DNA of 64,000 bases from Streptomyces sulphureus DSM 40104 (GTDB lineage Bacteria > Actinomycetota > Actinomycetes > Streptomycetales > Streptomycetaceae). Both the position numbers and the translations under genes were made by a program. The notes below the pieces were generated by a model. It was not told where the DNA came from and did not search any database. It saw nothing but the letters and a program-made list of their open reading frames with translations. This document shows positions 36,772-44,824 of the stretch, one piece after another (the first letter of the stretch is position 1; each line of letters starts with the position of its first letter). The stretch spans positions 62,001-126,000 of the forward strand of contig NZ_KB905820.1 in NCBI RefSeq assembly GCF_000381025.1. Reading direction: 5' to 3'.

Positions 36772-38316
36772 TCAGGCGAACCGCTGGCTCTCCGAGCCGT
36801 CGCAGGCGGCCAGGCGCGCCTGCTCCTCGGCGCCGGGCAGCGTCACGCACAGGCCGGTGTCGTCGGCTGGACGGAACGTCCCGTCCTCCCGTACCAGTCG
36901 CTGCGCCGACGCGTCCGCCGCGCAGTCGCCGAGGACGAGGCCCGCGCCCTCGGCGACCTCGCCGTCGACCTGTACGCACCTGTCGTGGGTGAGCTGCGTG
37001 TAGAGGGAGCGGGAATCCTCGTCGTACCACCAGCCCTGGTTGCGCTGGTCCTCGCCGCAGGACCAGCCGCGGACCTGCGTGCCCACGGCGGACTTGGCGC
37101 CGTCGGCGTCGAGGCAGTTCCCCGTGGCCGCGTTGGTGAGCGGCGCGAAGACGTCGTCCCAGGCGTGGTCGTACAGGCGCGGAGTGCCCGAGCCGTCGGG
37201 GTCGGCGCAGGACGCCTCGCGGCTCTCCGTGCGGTACATCGCGGTGAGGCAGGCGGCGAAGGCGCCGTGGCCGCGCTCGTTGGGGTGGAAGGACTGCCGG
37301 ACCGAGTTCTCGTCCGGCGGGAACGGATTGCTCAGGTCGACGTGGAGCCCGCGGACCCAGGTGTTCTCCATGCAGACCTCGTGCCCCTGCATCAGCCGCG
37401 AGAGGTCGAGGTACTCGGTGCCGGCCCGCTTCGCCGCCTCGCGCAGCCCCCTCTCGAACGGCGGGACGGCGCCGTCCCTGCCCCAGCCGGAGTCGCTCGT
37501 GTAACCGGTGCAGCCGCCCGGGAGCTTGCCGGGGAAGTTCGGGTTGTCCTTGATGTCCGGGCCGATCGGGCTCGGGTAGCCGAGCAGGACCAACTGGTAG
37601 TCGTCGTCGGCGTATCCGGCGTCCGACATCACCGTGCGCAGGTCCTCCAGCGTGCGCTCGACCTTCGGGACGAGTGCGTCCACGCGGTCCTGCCAGCCGT
37701 CCTCGTACTTCCCCTGGCACGGGCCCTGGAGGGTGAACCAGCGCACGATGCAGTCGGTCAGCACGGGAGCGAACTGGAGGTCGTCGTTGGCACCGACGAA
37801 GACCTGGACCTGCTCCAGCCGCGTGTTCCGCGCCTTGACGGCGAGGTTGTCGGACTGCACCAGCTCGTCGTCGTACTGCTTGCTCCCGCCGATGCGCACG
37901 TTCTCGGTGTTGGCGCCCGAGCAGGCGACGTTGTACGTCACCTCCGCGCCGATCCCCGTACGGTGCACGACGGAGTCCGGGGAGCGGTGGCACCAGTTGT
38001 CGGGCCCGTCGGTGCCCGGCTCGTACGTGCCGACGCCCTCGCCCGATATCTCGGAGTCCCCGACGGAGACGAGCGAGGTCTTGCGCTCGTCCATCGGCCG
38101 CTCCGCAGGGTCGCCGTAGAGCTCCTCCGCCTCGGCCGCCCGGATCTTCTCCAACTCCGGTGGCAGCGCGGACGATTGTGCGGCCCCGCGCTCACCCGCC
38201 GCCCGCTGCGTCTCCGCTCCGGCACCTTGCGCCGTCGCGAGGCCCAGTCCGCTACACGCCATCCACGCCATCAACAGGGCCGCCGCGGTCGCGACGGCCT
38301 TTCTCGCACGTGCCAT
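36772..38316 (-). CDS. Secreted SGNH hydrolase with C-terminal ricin-type lectin domain
   Basis: 514 residues with a signal peptide (basic MARARK, hydrophobic 8-28). The SGNH/GDSL lipase-esterase domain (about 80-365) shows the nucleophile block SVGDSEISGEG (Ser about 88), the Gly in the CSGANT region, Asn in FVGANDD, and the Asp/His block SFHPNERGHGAF. From about 385 to the end are beta-trefoil (ricin B) repeats (GNCLDADG, QGWWYDED, DRCVQVDG, GLCVTLPG, SQRF) expected to bind polysaccharide. Probably an extracellular esterase that deacetylates or cleaves a glycan. GGAGG upstream of the ATG. Cysteine-rich, consistent with export. Confidence 0.9.
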   Translation of the reverse strand: MARARKAVATAAALLMAWMACSGLGLATAQGAGAETQRAAGERGAAQSSALPPELEKIRAAEAEELYGDPAERPMDERKTSLVSVGDSEISGEGVGTYEPGTDGPDNWCHRSPDSVVHRTGIGAEVTYNVACSGANTENVRIGGSKQYDDELVQSDNLAVKARNTRLEQVQVFVGANDDLQFAPVLTDCIVRWFTLQGPCQGKYEDGWQDRVDALVPKVERTLEDLRTVMSDAGYADDDYQLVLLGYPSPIGPDIKDNPNFPGKLPGGCTGYTSDSGWGRDGAVPPFERGLREAAKRAGTEYLDLSRLMQGHEVCMENTWVRGLHVDLSNPFPPDENSVRQSFHPNERGHGAFAACLTAMYRTESREASCADPDGSGTPRLYDHAWDDVFAPLTNAATGNCLDADGAKSAVGTQVRGWSCGEDQRNQGWWYDEDSRSLYTQLTHDRCVQVDGEVAEGAGLVLGDCAADASAQRLVREDGTFRPADDTGLCVTLPGAEEQARLAACDGSESQRFA

Positions 38317-38500
38317 GAGGTGGTCCCCCTCCGGCTGCGTCTTCGGTTACCCGCGGTTTCTACCGGCAGGTAGACGGCGAAGGGAAGACTTCACACCACG
38401 AACGACGATTTCCGTCAAACACGTTGAGCAGGGCGACATCACGCCCAAAAGAAACGGGCAACCGCGATTACCGCCCCCGCCCCTCGGGCATCCTGCGCCG

Positions 38501-38785
38501 CTACTCCTCCGACCGCCGCTCCCCGTGGTAGTGCTCCGGATACCCGTACTGCTCGTACGCCTCCTCGCGCTCCTCGTGCTCCCTCTCCAGCCGATCGGGC
38601 GGCGGAGCCACGGGGTCCGGATGCGGGGTCTCACGCGGCAACGGCCCGAGGTGATGCTCCGACTTGTGGTGCACGAGGTGCGGCGCGGCCTGCTTACCCA
38701 CGGTCTGCGCGTTCACCAGGTGAATCACCGTCGCCGCGACGAGGATCATCACCACGATCGCGCCGACCTGGACGAGTGTCTCCAT
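38501..38785 (-). CDS. Small membrane protein, His/Glu-rich tail
   Basis: 94 residues. One N-terminal transmembrane helix (VGAIVVMILVAATVIHLV) is followed by a hydrophilic tail rich in His, Pro, Glu and Arg (HLVHHKSEHHLGPL; REHEEREEAYEQYG). GGAGG eight bases before the ATG. I do not recognise the family. It is transcribed alone between the lipase and the phosphoribosyltransferase; the His-rich tail could bind metal but this is speculation. Confidence 0.75.
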   Translation of the reverse strand: METLVQVGAIVVMILVAATVIHLVNAQTVGKQAAPHLVHHKSEHHLGPLPRETPHPDPVAPPPDRLEREHEEREEAYEQYGYPEHYHGERRSEE

Positions 38786-38905
38786 CGCTCACCCTCCGGG
38801 GAGAGTCGCACTGACGCGGAAGCGTCACGGCCCCGGGTATCCCGCACGTGCGAAAGTCAACCCCGAGCAGCACCCGTCACGCTGCGTCGACGCACGCCGC
38901 GAAGC

Positions 38906-39403
38906 TCAGGCGTCGAGCACCTGCCCGTCGCGCGGGACCACCGGAGGCTCCACGCTCCAGGGGAAGTTGATCCACTTCTCGGTGCGCTTCCAGACGTACC
39001 GGCAGGCGACGAGGGACTGCGGCTTCTCGTAGATAACGGCGGTGCGGACCTCGGCCGCGTGGCCCTCGCAGAACTCGTAGACGAGCTTGAGCGTCCGGCC
39101 GGTGTCCGCGACGTCGTCCGCGACGAGGATGCGCTTCTCGGAGAGGTCGACGGCGTTCGGCAGCGGCGGGAGCATTATCGGGACGTCGAGGGTCCTGCCG
39201 ACCCCTTCGTAGAACTCCACGTTCATCACATGGAGGTTCTTGACGCCGAGCGCGTAGCCGAGGCCGCCGGCGACGAAGAGGCCCCCGCGGGCGATGGAGA
39301 GGATGATGTCGGGCTCGTAGCCGTCGTCGGCGACGCTCTGCGCCAACTCGCGCACGGCCTGCCCGAAGAGGGGGTACGTCAGGTTCTCTCGCTCGTCGCT
39401 CAC
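38906..39403 (-). CDS. Purine-type phosphoribosyltransferase
   Basis: 165 residues, PRTase fold. It shows LTYPLFGQAVRELAQSVADDG, IILSIARGGLFVAGGLGYALG and the PRPP loop RILVADDVADTGRTLKLV; the C-terminal part ends with WKRTEKWINFPWS, like xanthine/hypoxanthine PRTases of the Gpt group. Likely salvages a purine base, though the substrate is unproven. GTG start with GGAG eight bases upstream. It lies 31 bases after dcd on the same strand, so the two probably form a nucleotide-metabolism operon. Confidence 0.85.
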   Translation of the reverse strand: MSDERENLTYPLFGQAVRELAQSVADDGYEPDIILSIARGGLFVAGGLGYALGVKNLHVMNVEFYEGVGRTLDVPIMLPPLPNAVDLSEKRILVADDVADTGRTLKLVYEFCEGHAAEVRTAVIYEKPQSLVACRYVWKRTEKWINFPWSVEPPVVPRDGQVLDA

Positions 39404-39434
39404 GGGCTTGCTCCGCTGCCTCTCGCTCTGGCCG

Positions 39435-40010
39435 TCAGACCTGCGTGCGGTGGAAACTCAGGTAGGAACGCGAGGGCGTCGGCCCTCGCTGGCCCTGGTA
39501 GCGGGAGCCGTAGCGGGGCGAGCCGTACGGCTCCTCGGCCGGCGACGTCAGCCGGAACATGCACAGTTGCCCGATCTTCATCCCCGGCCAGAGCTTTATC
39601 GGCAGCGTTGCGACGTTCGACAGCTCCAGCGTGACGTGCCCGGAGAACCCCGGGTCGATGAAGCCCGCGGTGGAATGCGTCAACAGGCCCAGCCGGCCGA
39701 GGGAGCTCTTGCCCTCCAGGCGCGAGGCGAGATCGTCGGGAAGCGTGACCACCTCGTACGTCGAGGCGAGGACGAACTCCCCGGGGTGGAGGATGAACGG
39801 CTCACCCTCCTCGCTGGTGATCAGCCGCGTGAGGTCGGGCTGTTCGACGGCCGGGTCGATGTGCGGGTAGCGGTGGTTCTCGAACACCCGGAAGTAGCGG
39901 TCCAACCGGACGTCGACGCTGGACGGCTGGACCATCGTCGGCTCGTACGGCTCGATCCGCACCCGGCCGTCGTCGATCTCGGACCGGATGTCCTTGTCTG
40001 AGAGAAGCAC
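39435..40010 (-). CDS. dcd: dCTP deaminase
   Basis: 191 residues, trimeric enzyme that deaminates dCTP to dUTP. It begins LLSDKDIRSEIDDGRVRIEPYEP and has QPSSVDVRLDRYFRVF, PGEFVLASTYE, LEGKSSLGRLGLLTHSTAGFIDPGFSGHVTLELSN (active-site Arg, Ser and Glu region) and PGMKIGQLCMFRL, all Dcd hallmarks. The length is typical. GTG start without a clear ribosome site, so translation may be leaderless. First gene of a probable two-gene operon. Confidence 0.97.
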   Translation of the reverse strand: MLLSDKDIRSEIDDGRVRIEPYEPTMVQPSSVDVRLDRYFRVFENHRYPHIDPAVEQPDLTRLITSEEGEPFILHPGEFVLASTYEVVTLPDDLASRLEGKSSLGRLGLLTHSTAGFIDPGFSGHVTLELSNVATLPIKLWPGMKIGQLCMFRLTSPAEEPYGSPRYGSRYQGQRGPTPSRSYLSFHRTQV

Positions 40011-40181
40011 GGACCGAGAGTACGCGTACGAAACGGGGCCGGCCCAATCGGACCGACCCCGTGACAGGGCGCACCGCCGACGGCACTGTCGGCTACCCCG
40101 AACCTCTGCTGCGGCGCCCGCTGTTCGCCGTCCGCTCGCTGTCTGTTCGCCACGGCGGACGGGGGCCGGCCGCACCGTTCC

Positions 40182-40346
40182 TCAGCGCTTGCGGTGCGCC
40201 ACGGGAACGGCCTGGCGCAGTCGGCCGCAGCGCGGACATCTCAGCAGCCGACCGGGACCGATCCGGTTCGCGCCGAGGTTCTGCATCGGGAACGTCGAGG
40301 TCTTGAACACGTGCCCTTCGGCGCACTCCACAACGGTGGACTCCAT
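40182..40346 (-). CDS. Small zinc-ribbon protein
   Basis: 54 residues. ESTVVECAEGHVFKTSTFPM and LLRCPRCGRLRQAV place C..GH and CPRC pairs that could hold one zinc, as in small actinobacterial zinc ribbons. ATG with GAGAGGG upstream; a GTG further out would add 13 residues. Function unknown; possibly binds nucleic acid or protein. It is divergent from the tRNA region. Confidence 0.7.
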   Translation of the reverse strand: MESTVVECAEGHVFKTSTFPMQNLGANRIGPGRLLRCPRCGRLRQAVPVAHRKR

Positions 40347-40385
40347 CGGCACCCTCTCCCCAAGTACGTGGACGACAAATGCCAC

Positions 40386-40681
40386 ATTAGGGGATGCTCC
40401 GGACCAGCTCGGAGGCGGCGCTCCGCCTCCACCGTACGCCTCGGAACTCCCCCCGAAGCAACGTCACGAACACCCCGCCCCGCACCCTCACACACCCCCG
40501 CCCCGCCCTGACAACCACCACCGACTCCACACCACCCGAAGGCCGTTCACCCAGCCCACGGACACCACCGAACACATTCACCCCCGTCTCCCCCGACAAC
40601 GAGAAGGTCCCTCGCTCTGTGCAGCGAGGGACCGGCATGGGGTAGAGTATCGGAGGCCGAGCCGGACAACTCCGGCTTTGC
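40386..40681. other. Intergenic DNA upstream of tRNA-Gly
   Basis: Pyrimidine-rich on the + strand (40440-40600), then a perfect 10-bp hairpin at 40606-40633 and a TAGAGT at 40643-40648 that fits the -10 of the tRNA promoter. No gene is supportable. Confidence 0.4.
40606..40633. terminator. Hairpin upstream of tRNA-Gly
   Basis: GGTCCCTCGC / GCGAGGGACC, perfect 10-bp stem, 8-base loop, no T-run. It overlaps where the -35 of the tRNA promoter should be. Confidence 0.5.
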
Positions 40682-40752
40682 GCGGGCGTAGTTTAATGGT
40701 AGAACATGAGCTTCCCAAGCTCAGAGCGCGGGTTCGATTCCCGTCGCCCGCT
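40682..40752 (+). tRNA. tRNA-Gly (CCC)
   Basis: 71 bases. The acceptor stem GCGGGCG pairs with CGCCCGC; discriminator T; CCA is not encoded. D arm TAGTTTAATGGTAGAAC; anticodon stem TGAGC / GCTCA around loop TTCCCAA, giving anticodon CCC (reads GGG). T arm GCGGG-TTCGATT-CCCGT. It is followed by a hairpin and an integrase scrap, so it may have served as an attachment site. Confidence 0.95.
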
Positions 40753-40759
40753 CAGCGAG

Positions 40760-40788
40760 GAACCCCCGGGCCATGCGCCTGGGGGTTC
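40760..40788 (+). terminator. Terminator after tRNA-Gly
   Basis: GAACCCCC / GGGGGTTC, 8-bp stem, seven bases after the tRNA, followed by TTG. Confidence 0.75.
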
Positions 40789-40805
40789 TTGCGTGCGCGA
40801 CCGGT

Positions 40806-40980
40806 TCAGCGCTGCGTGCCGGAAAGCCCGTCGCCGCTTTCCGCGTTGGCCTTCCGACGCTCGGCCCTGACGAGTGCGTCCAGTTCATCGGCGACCTCAC
40901 GCTGACGGTCGTCGGTCGGAGTGCGGATAGGTCAGCACTCCGACCGACGACTGGCCGGTGCGGGACGGGGTGTCCTTCAG
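40806..40980 (-). pseudogene. C-terminal scrap of a tyrosine recombinase (integrase)
   Basis: Reading the - strand, one frame gives TGQSSVGVLTYPH, like the G-H-S-S and T-Y boxes of tyrosine recombinases. One base shifted, the frame continues PTDDRQREVADELDAL and ends GLSGTQR, typical of an integrase C-terminus. The N-terminal ~350 residues are absent. It lies 54 bases past a tRNA gene, where integrases of tRNA-inserting elements sit. Confidence 0.55.
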
Positions 40981-41181
40981 CGTGGTGTCGGACCGGGTCG
41001 GCAAGATTGCCCGGTGTGCCGACTCTCGACGAACGCGGTGGAGCGCGAGAGCTAGCACGGCTTGCGCAAGGGGCTGAGTGTCCGCGAGACAGCGGTGCTC
41101 GCCGTGCCGCTGATCGGCGTCGTCACTGTCGTCCACGAATAGGCTGCGTACGCCTCGCTCAAGGGGCAAGCGACCTCCCGG

Positions 41182-41524
41182 GTGCTCGGCCTCCTCCCCG
41201 ACGGGACCGTGCAGGGCTTCCCGGGCGACTCGGAACCCGGCCGATCGACGTCGGGTCGTGCTGGAGCACTGGAAGACCCACGACTACCGCGCACAGGTCC
41301 ACCCGGCGACGCTGTGCGCGCGCAAGGAACTCCTCCTCGCGCTCGGCGGATGGACGGCACTTCCGGTCGCCGAAGACACCGCAGCTCCTGCTCGCAGCTC
41401 AACGCGGTTGCCACCGGCTGGTTTCACCGAAGTCGGGCTGCACTACCGGAAGTGGGAAGGCCAGATGACCGCCCACTCTTCCCACAGCGAGCAGGCCGAA
41501 CGCGGCGCCCGCCGCCCTCGGTAG
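41182..41524 (+). pseudogene. Glycosyltransferase relic with frameshifts
   Basis: Three successive frames together read like a Streptomyces family-2-type glycosyltransferase: LLPDGTVQGFPGDSEPG, then EHWKTHDYRAQVHPATLC and LLLALGGWTALPVAEDT, then LNAVATGWF, then GLHYRKWEGQMTAHSSHSEQ. At least two frameshifts (near 41258 and 41395) and no start show it is dead. Confidence 0.6.
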
Positions 41525-41593
41525 CGCGCGGTGGCTGCCCTGGGGCGCTGTCCCGAGTCGGAGTGCCGGTTTCGGTGGACCAGCGTGTGGCCG

Positions 41594-42123
41594 TCAGACG
41601 AGGCTGCGTGCCAGTACCTGTCCGGGCCAGGAGCCGGACTGGAAGCGGTCGGTTGCGGTGAAACCGTTGCGCTCGTAGAACGCGACCAGTTCGCCCCCGC
41701 CGCCCGCCCAGCAGTCGACCCGCAGCAGCCTCACGCCGGCCCGCCGGGTCTCCTCGGCGGCATGGGTCAGCAGGGCTGCTCCGATGCCCATGCCGATGTG
41801 CCGTCGGTCGGAGACCAACAATCGAACGTAGCCCTCGGGTTCCGCGGCCGGCGCAATCGGCACCTGCGGACTGGGCCCGGAACCCAACGCCATCGCTCCG
41901 ACAGTGACGCCCCCCAACACCGCGATGTATTGGGACTTTCGGTCGTGTACCGCTGAATTCGCGCCGTCCCGCCGGACTTCCGTGAATACGGCGTCGTGCC
42001 CCACTGCTCCGTGTTGCCGCGCTCGTTCATCCACACCACCGCAGAGTCGAGCATGTCCACGATGGCCGGTGCGTCGGCCAGGCTGCCCGGTCTGATGCCC
42101 ACGCCATCCACGGTGTCGTCCAC
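41594..42123 (-). pseudogene. Frameshifted GNAT acetyltransferase
   Basis: The N-terminal half begins in one frame (MDDTVDGVGIRPGSLADAPA, MNERGNTEQWGT). The rest is in another frame (IAVLGGVTVGAMALG, YVRLLVSDRRHIGMGIGAALL with the acetyl-CoA loop, LLRVDCWAGGGGELVAFYERNGF). Joining them at about 41930-41960 gives a normal ~175-residue GNAT. A single indel or a sequencing error explains it. Confidence 0.7.
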
Positions 42124-42200
42124 AGCGGAAGCTTAGGCACCGCCAGGAGGGGCGGAGGCACACCAGCAAGCCGCGTCACCGACCTCCCCGAACAACACAC

Positions 42201-42225
42201 CTAGGGCCTGTTTAAAAAGTGTTGG
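42201..42225. mobile_element. Possible solitary insertion-sequence end
   Basis: CTAGGGCCTGTTTAAAAAGT resembles the termini of some Streptomyces IS elements (GGxCTGTTTAA, next to a CTAG target). No partner end or transposase is found nearby, so it is at most a relic. Confidence 0.25.
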
Positions 42226-42661
42226 TTGCAGCCAGCTCTTGCAGCAAGCACTAGGCCGTAGCGGCGCGGGTCACGGGGACAGACCCGCAGAGCAAGGGTT
42301 GACGAGGCCGTGGAGAGGACGCTGCACCGGGGCATGGACTCGGCTCGCATCCCTGTTGAGCACTGCGTCGTGACTCACCAATCGCCGCAACAATGACTCT
42401 GCGCGCGCATTCCCAACACACGGTCACCGAAGCCTCGACGCCCGCCGCCACGTGCCCCCAATCGTCCGGTATGCCCCTTTTAAGGGCTCAAATATTGTGT
42501 GCAAATGGAAACGACTCTGTTTGACTCGACGTGTTCTTGAACCTCCGCCGCCATAGCTGCGTCACACAGGACACGGGCACGGGAGCAAGAGCGCGGTTTC
42601 TTTCGGCCGAGTGAAGGCGCCCGTGTGACGAAATGCACCAGCGTAGAACGGACAGCACACC
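42226..42661. other. Intergenic DNA before the serine hydrolase gene
   Basis: A lower-GC stretch (42470-42560, with CCCTT-TT-AAGGG at 42475-42486) that should hold the promoter of the serine hydrolase. No gene seen. Confidence 0.35.
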
Positions 42662-43549
42662 ATGGGCCGCCACCGACGAATAACCAACACCTCCCACAAC
42701 GGGCTGGCTTCGAAGGCAGTGCTTGCCGCCGGGGTTCTCATACCGACGATCGCCTCGATGGGATCGGCCCACGCGGCCACCCCGCAGGCCGCGGTCTGCA
42801 CCTCGGACAGTCCGGAGCTCGCCGAGCAACTCACCGAGGACATCAACTCGGCGCTGGAGGACTCCGCCAACACCACGTCGGTCAGCCTCCACGACCGCAC
42901 CACGAACACGACGTGCACCGTGGATGCGGACCGCAACTATGACTCCGCCAGCACGGTGAAGATGACGGTCCTCTCCACGCTGCTCTGGGACGCACAGAAG
43001 GAAGGCCGCGCCCTGACGGCGAAGGAGAAGGAGCTCGCCACCGACATGATCACGAAGTCCGACAACGACGCCACCACCACGCTGTGGGAGCAGCTCGGAC
43101 CGGACAAGATCAACGGATTCCTCCAGGCCGCGGGCATGACCAACACCACCCTCGACCCGGACCTGGCCTGGGGGCTCACCCAGGTCAACGCCAACGAACA
43201 GGAAAAGCTCCTGCATCTGGTGACGCACGCGAACCCGGTGCTCAGCGACGATTCCCGCGCCTACATCCTCAAGCTCACCGGTGCTGTCATCCCCTCCCAG
43301 CGCTGGGGTACCCCGGCAGGCGCGCCGGACGAAGCCGAGACGCACGTGAAGAACGGCTGGCTGGAACGGGATGCGAACGGCTGGCGCGTGCACAGCCTCG
43401 GCGCGTTCACCGGTGCCGGCCACGACTACACGATCTCCGTGCTCTCGCAGGACAACGAGACGATGGACGACGGCATCGACCACATCGAGACGGTCGCCCG
43501 CGCCGTCCACAAGGACCTCAACTCCCCCGCCTTCCACACCTCGCGGTAG
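42662..43549 (+). CDS. Secreted class-A beta-lactamase-like serine hydrolase
   Basis: 295 residues with a signal peptide (basic GRHRR, hydrophobic about 17-32, ending GSAHAA). Penicillin-recognising motifs: SxxK in DSASTVKMTVLS (Ser about 97), SDN in MITKSDNDATTTLWEQL, and K-N-G in HVKNGWLERDANGW. The usual omega-loop E..LN is not evident (DPDLAWGLTQVN instead), so it may be a weak beta-lactamase or another serine hydrolase such as an amidase. It stands alone after the relic cluster, with a long AT-richer upstream region. No clear ribosome site. Confidence 0.82.
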   Translation: MGRHRRITNTSHNGLASKAVLAAGVLIPTIASMGSAHAATPQAAVCTSDSPELAEQLTEDINSALEDSANTTSVSLHDRTTNTTCTVDADRNYDSASTVKMTVLSTLLWDAQKEGRALTAKEKELATDMITKSDNDATTTLWEQLGPDKINGFLQAAGMTNTTLDPDLAWGLTQVNANEQEKLLHLVTHANPVLSDDSRAYILKLTGAVIPSQRWGTPAGAPDEAETHVKNGWLERDANGWRVHSLGAFTGAGHDYTISVLSQDNETMDDGIDHIETVARAVHKDLNSPAFHTSR

Positions 43550-44111
43550 GACTTACGCATCCCCTCACCTTCCCGGTCGCCCGCCATGGGGCGCCTGGCT
43601 CCGGGGTCGGTTCGGCTTTTCCCCGAGTCGCACGCATGGCCTGGGAGTGTCACCGGCTCCGGAGGCCACGACAGCCCGCCGATCAGGGACGTTGCCCGGC
43701 TGTCTGTCTGCCGGGGCTGCGGGAGAGCAGCATGAGCCTGCGAGCGAGCTCTGCCCAGGGCAGCGGGCAGGTCACGGACGTACCTCCGCGCCAACGCCAC
43801 CAGCTCCCGCACCCGCAGACCGCCTCCTCAGCCACGTCCAAAGAGCGCAGCGTTTCAGCAACAGGCCAGACAGGACGCGTGCCATGACGGCTCCTGTCGC
43901 TCGGCGACCGTGTCGAGGGTGACCGGGATCGGTACAGGCGCTACATGCCCGATGGCTACACGGGCCGTCGCGCTGGGCGCGTAAGTAACCGTCGGCACCG
44001 GGCAGTCGGCGGTACCGGGGGAAGTGCACGCAACTGCCGGCTCGGTGGGCCGGCCGGTCAACGAGCGTGCTGCGTACGGTGATTGCCGGATCAGCGCGGG
44101 GACACGCAGTG
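43550..44111. other. Intergenic DNA, no supportable gene
   Basis: About 560 bases. A 68-codon - strand frame (43855-44061) ends with a Cys-rich WHASCLACC but has a TTG start and no ribosome site. Other frames look like decayed coding DNA that I cannot assign. Confidence 0.35.
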
Positions 44112-44744
44112 CTACGACGCAGCGTCAGTACCGGTGTGCCCGTCCGCCAGCGGCCGGAGCGCATCGGTGATCAGGTCGAGCAGGCGAGCCGTTCGGTCCG
44201 GGTCGTCGCCGGGGGCCGTGGCGAGGAAGGTGCCGAGCAGCATCGTGGTCACGTCGTCGGGGTCGATGTCCGGGCGGAGTGAGTGGGTTCGGGCTCCGGC
44301 CGTGAGGATGGTCGCTATCGCGGTGGTGAGGCGTTCGCGGGTGGCCGGGGTGGCGATGGTGCCTGCGGACCAGCCGGTGCGGAGGGTGGCGATGATGGTG
44401 CGCTTGGTGGTGACGAACGCCGCGTAGCGGTCCATCCATGCGCGTAGTGCGGCCGGGGGCGGCAGTTCGGAGAGCAGGGTGCGGGCGCTGGTGGTGACGT
44501 CGTCCAACTCGGCGGCGTAGACGGCTTCGACGAGTGCTTCGCGGGTGGGGAAGTGGCGGTAGAGGGTGCCGATGCCGACGCCGGCCTCGCGGGCGACGGT
44601 CTCCAGCGCGACCGTGTCGTCGGCGGCGGCGAACACGGTGCGGGCGGCGGCGAGGAGTTTCTCGCGGTTGCGCCGGGCGTCGGCGCGTGCGGGAGCTCCC
44701 GGTCCGGGTGTTCGGGCGGAAGGCGGTGGCTCGGTCGCACTCAA
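44112..44744 (-). CDS. TetR-family repressor
   Basis: 210 residues. HTH at about 22-70 (ADARRNREKLLAAARTVFAA, LETVAREAGVGIGTLYRHF, TREALVEAVYAAELD); the C-terminal ligand domain resembles the SCO-type TetR group (LPPPAALRAWMDRYAAFV, TAIATILTAGA, DDVTTMLLGTFLATAP). TTG start whose ribosome site GGAGGAG is part of the proximal operator, so bound repressor and ribosome access are linked. Divergent from an aldo-keto reductase, its likely target. Confidence 0.9.
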   Translation of the reverse strand: MSATEPPPSARTPGPGAPARADARRNREKLLAAARTVFAAADDTVALETVAREAGVGIGTLYRHFPTREALVEAVYAAELDDVTTSARTLLSELPPPAALRAWMDRYAAFVTTKRTIIATLRTGWSAGTIATPATRERLTTAIATILTAGARTHSLRPDIDPDDVTTMLLGTFLATAPGDDPDRTARLLDLITDALRPLADGHTGTDAAS

Positions 44745-44762
44745 AACGGAGGCTCCTCCGGT
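44745..44762. promoter_or_regulatory. TetR operator copy 1
   Basis: CGGAGG-CT-CCTCCG inverted repeat (arms at 44747-44760) directly before the TetR start. The first of two near-identical sites 32 bases apart. Confidence 0.75.
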
Positions 44763-44776
44763 AGTCTGGCCGACTT

Positions 44777-44794
44777 AACGGAGGCTCCTCCGTT
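44777..44794. promoter_or_regulatory. TetR operator copy 2
   Basis: AACGGAGG-CT-CCTCCGTT, 8-bp arms, 31 bases before the reductase start. The 32-base offset from copy 1 is about three helical turns, placing both on one face of the DNA. Confidence 0.78.
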
Positions 44795-44824
44795 TGTCCC
44801 AGCGTCTCACGAGAACGGCAGCTC

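Noticed and set aside
43855..44061. 68-codon - frame ending in a Cys-rich tail
   Set aside because: TTG start without ribosome site and no modification genes nearby; left as intergenic.
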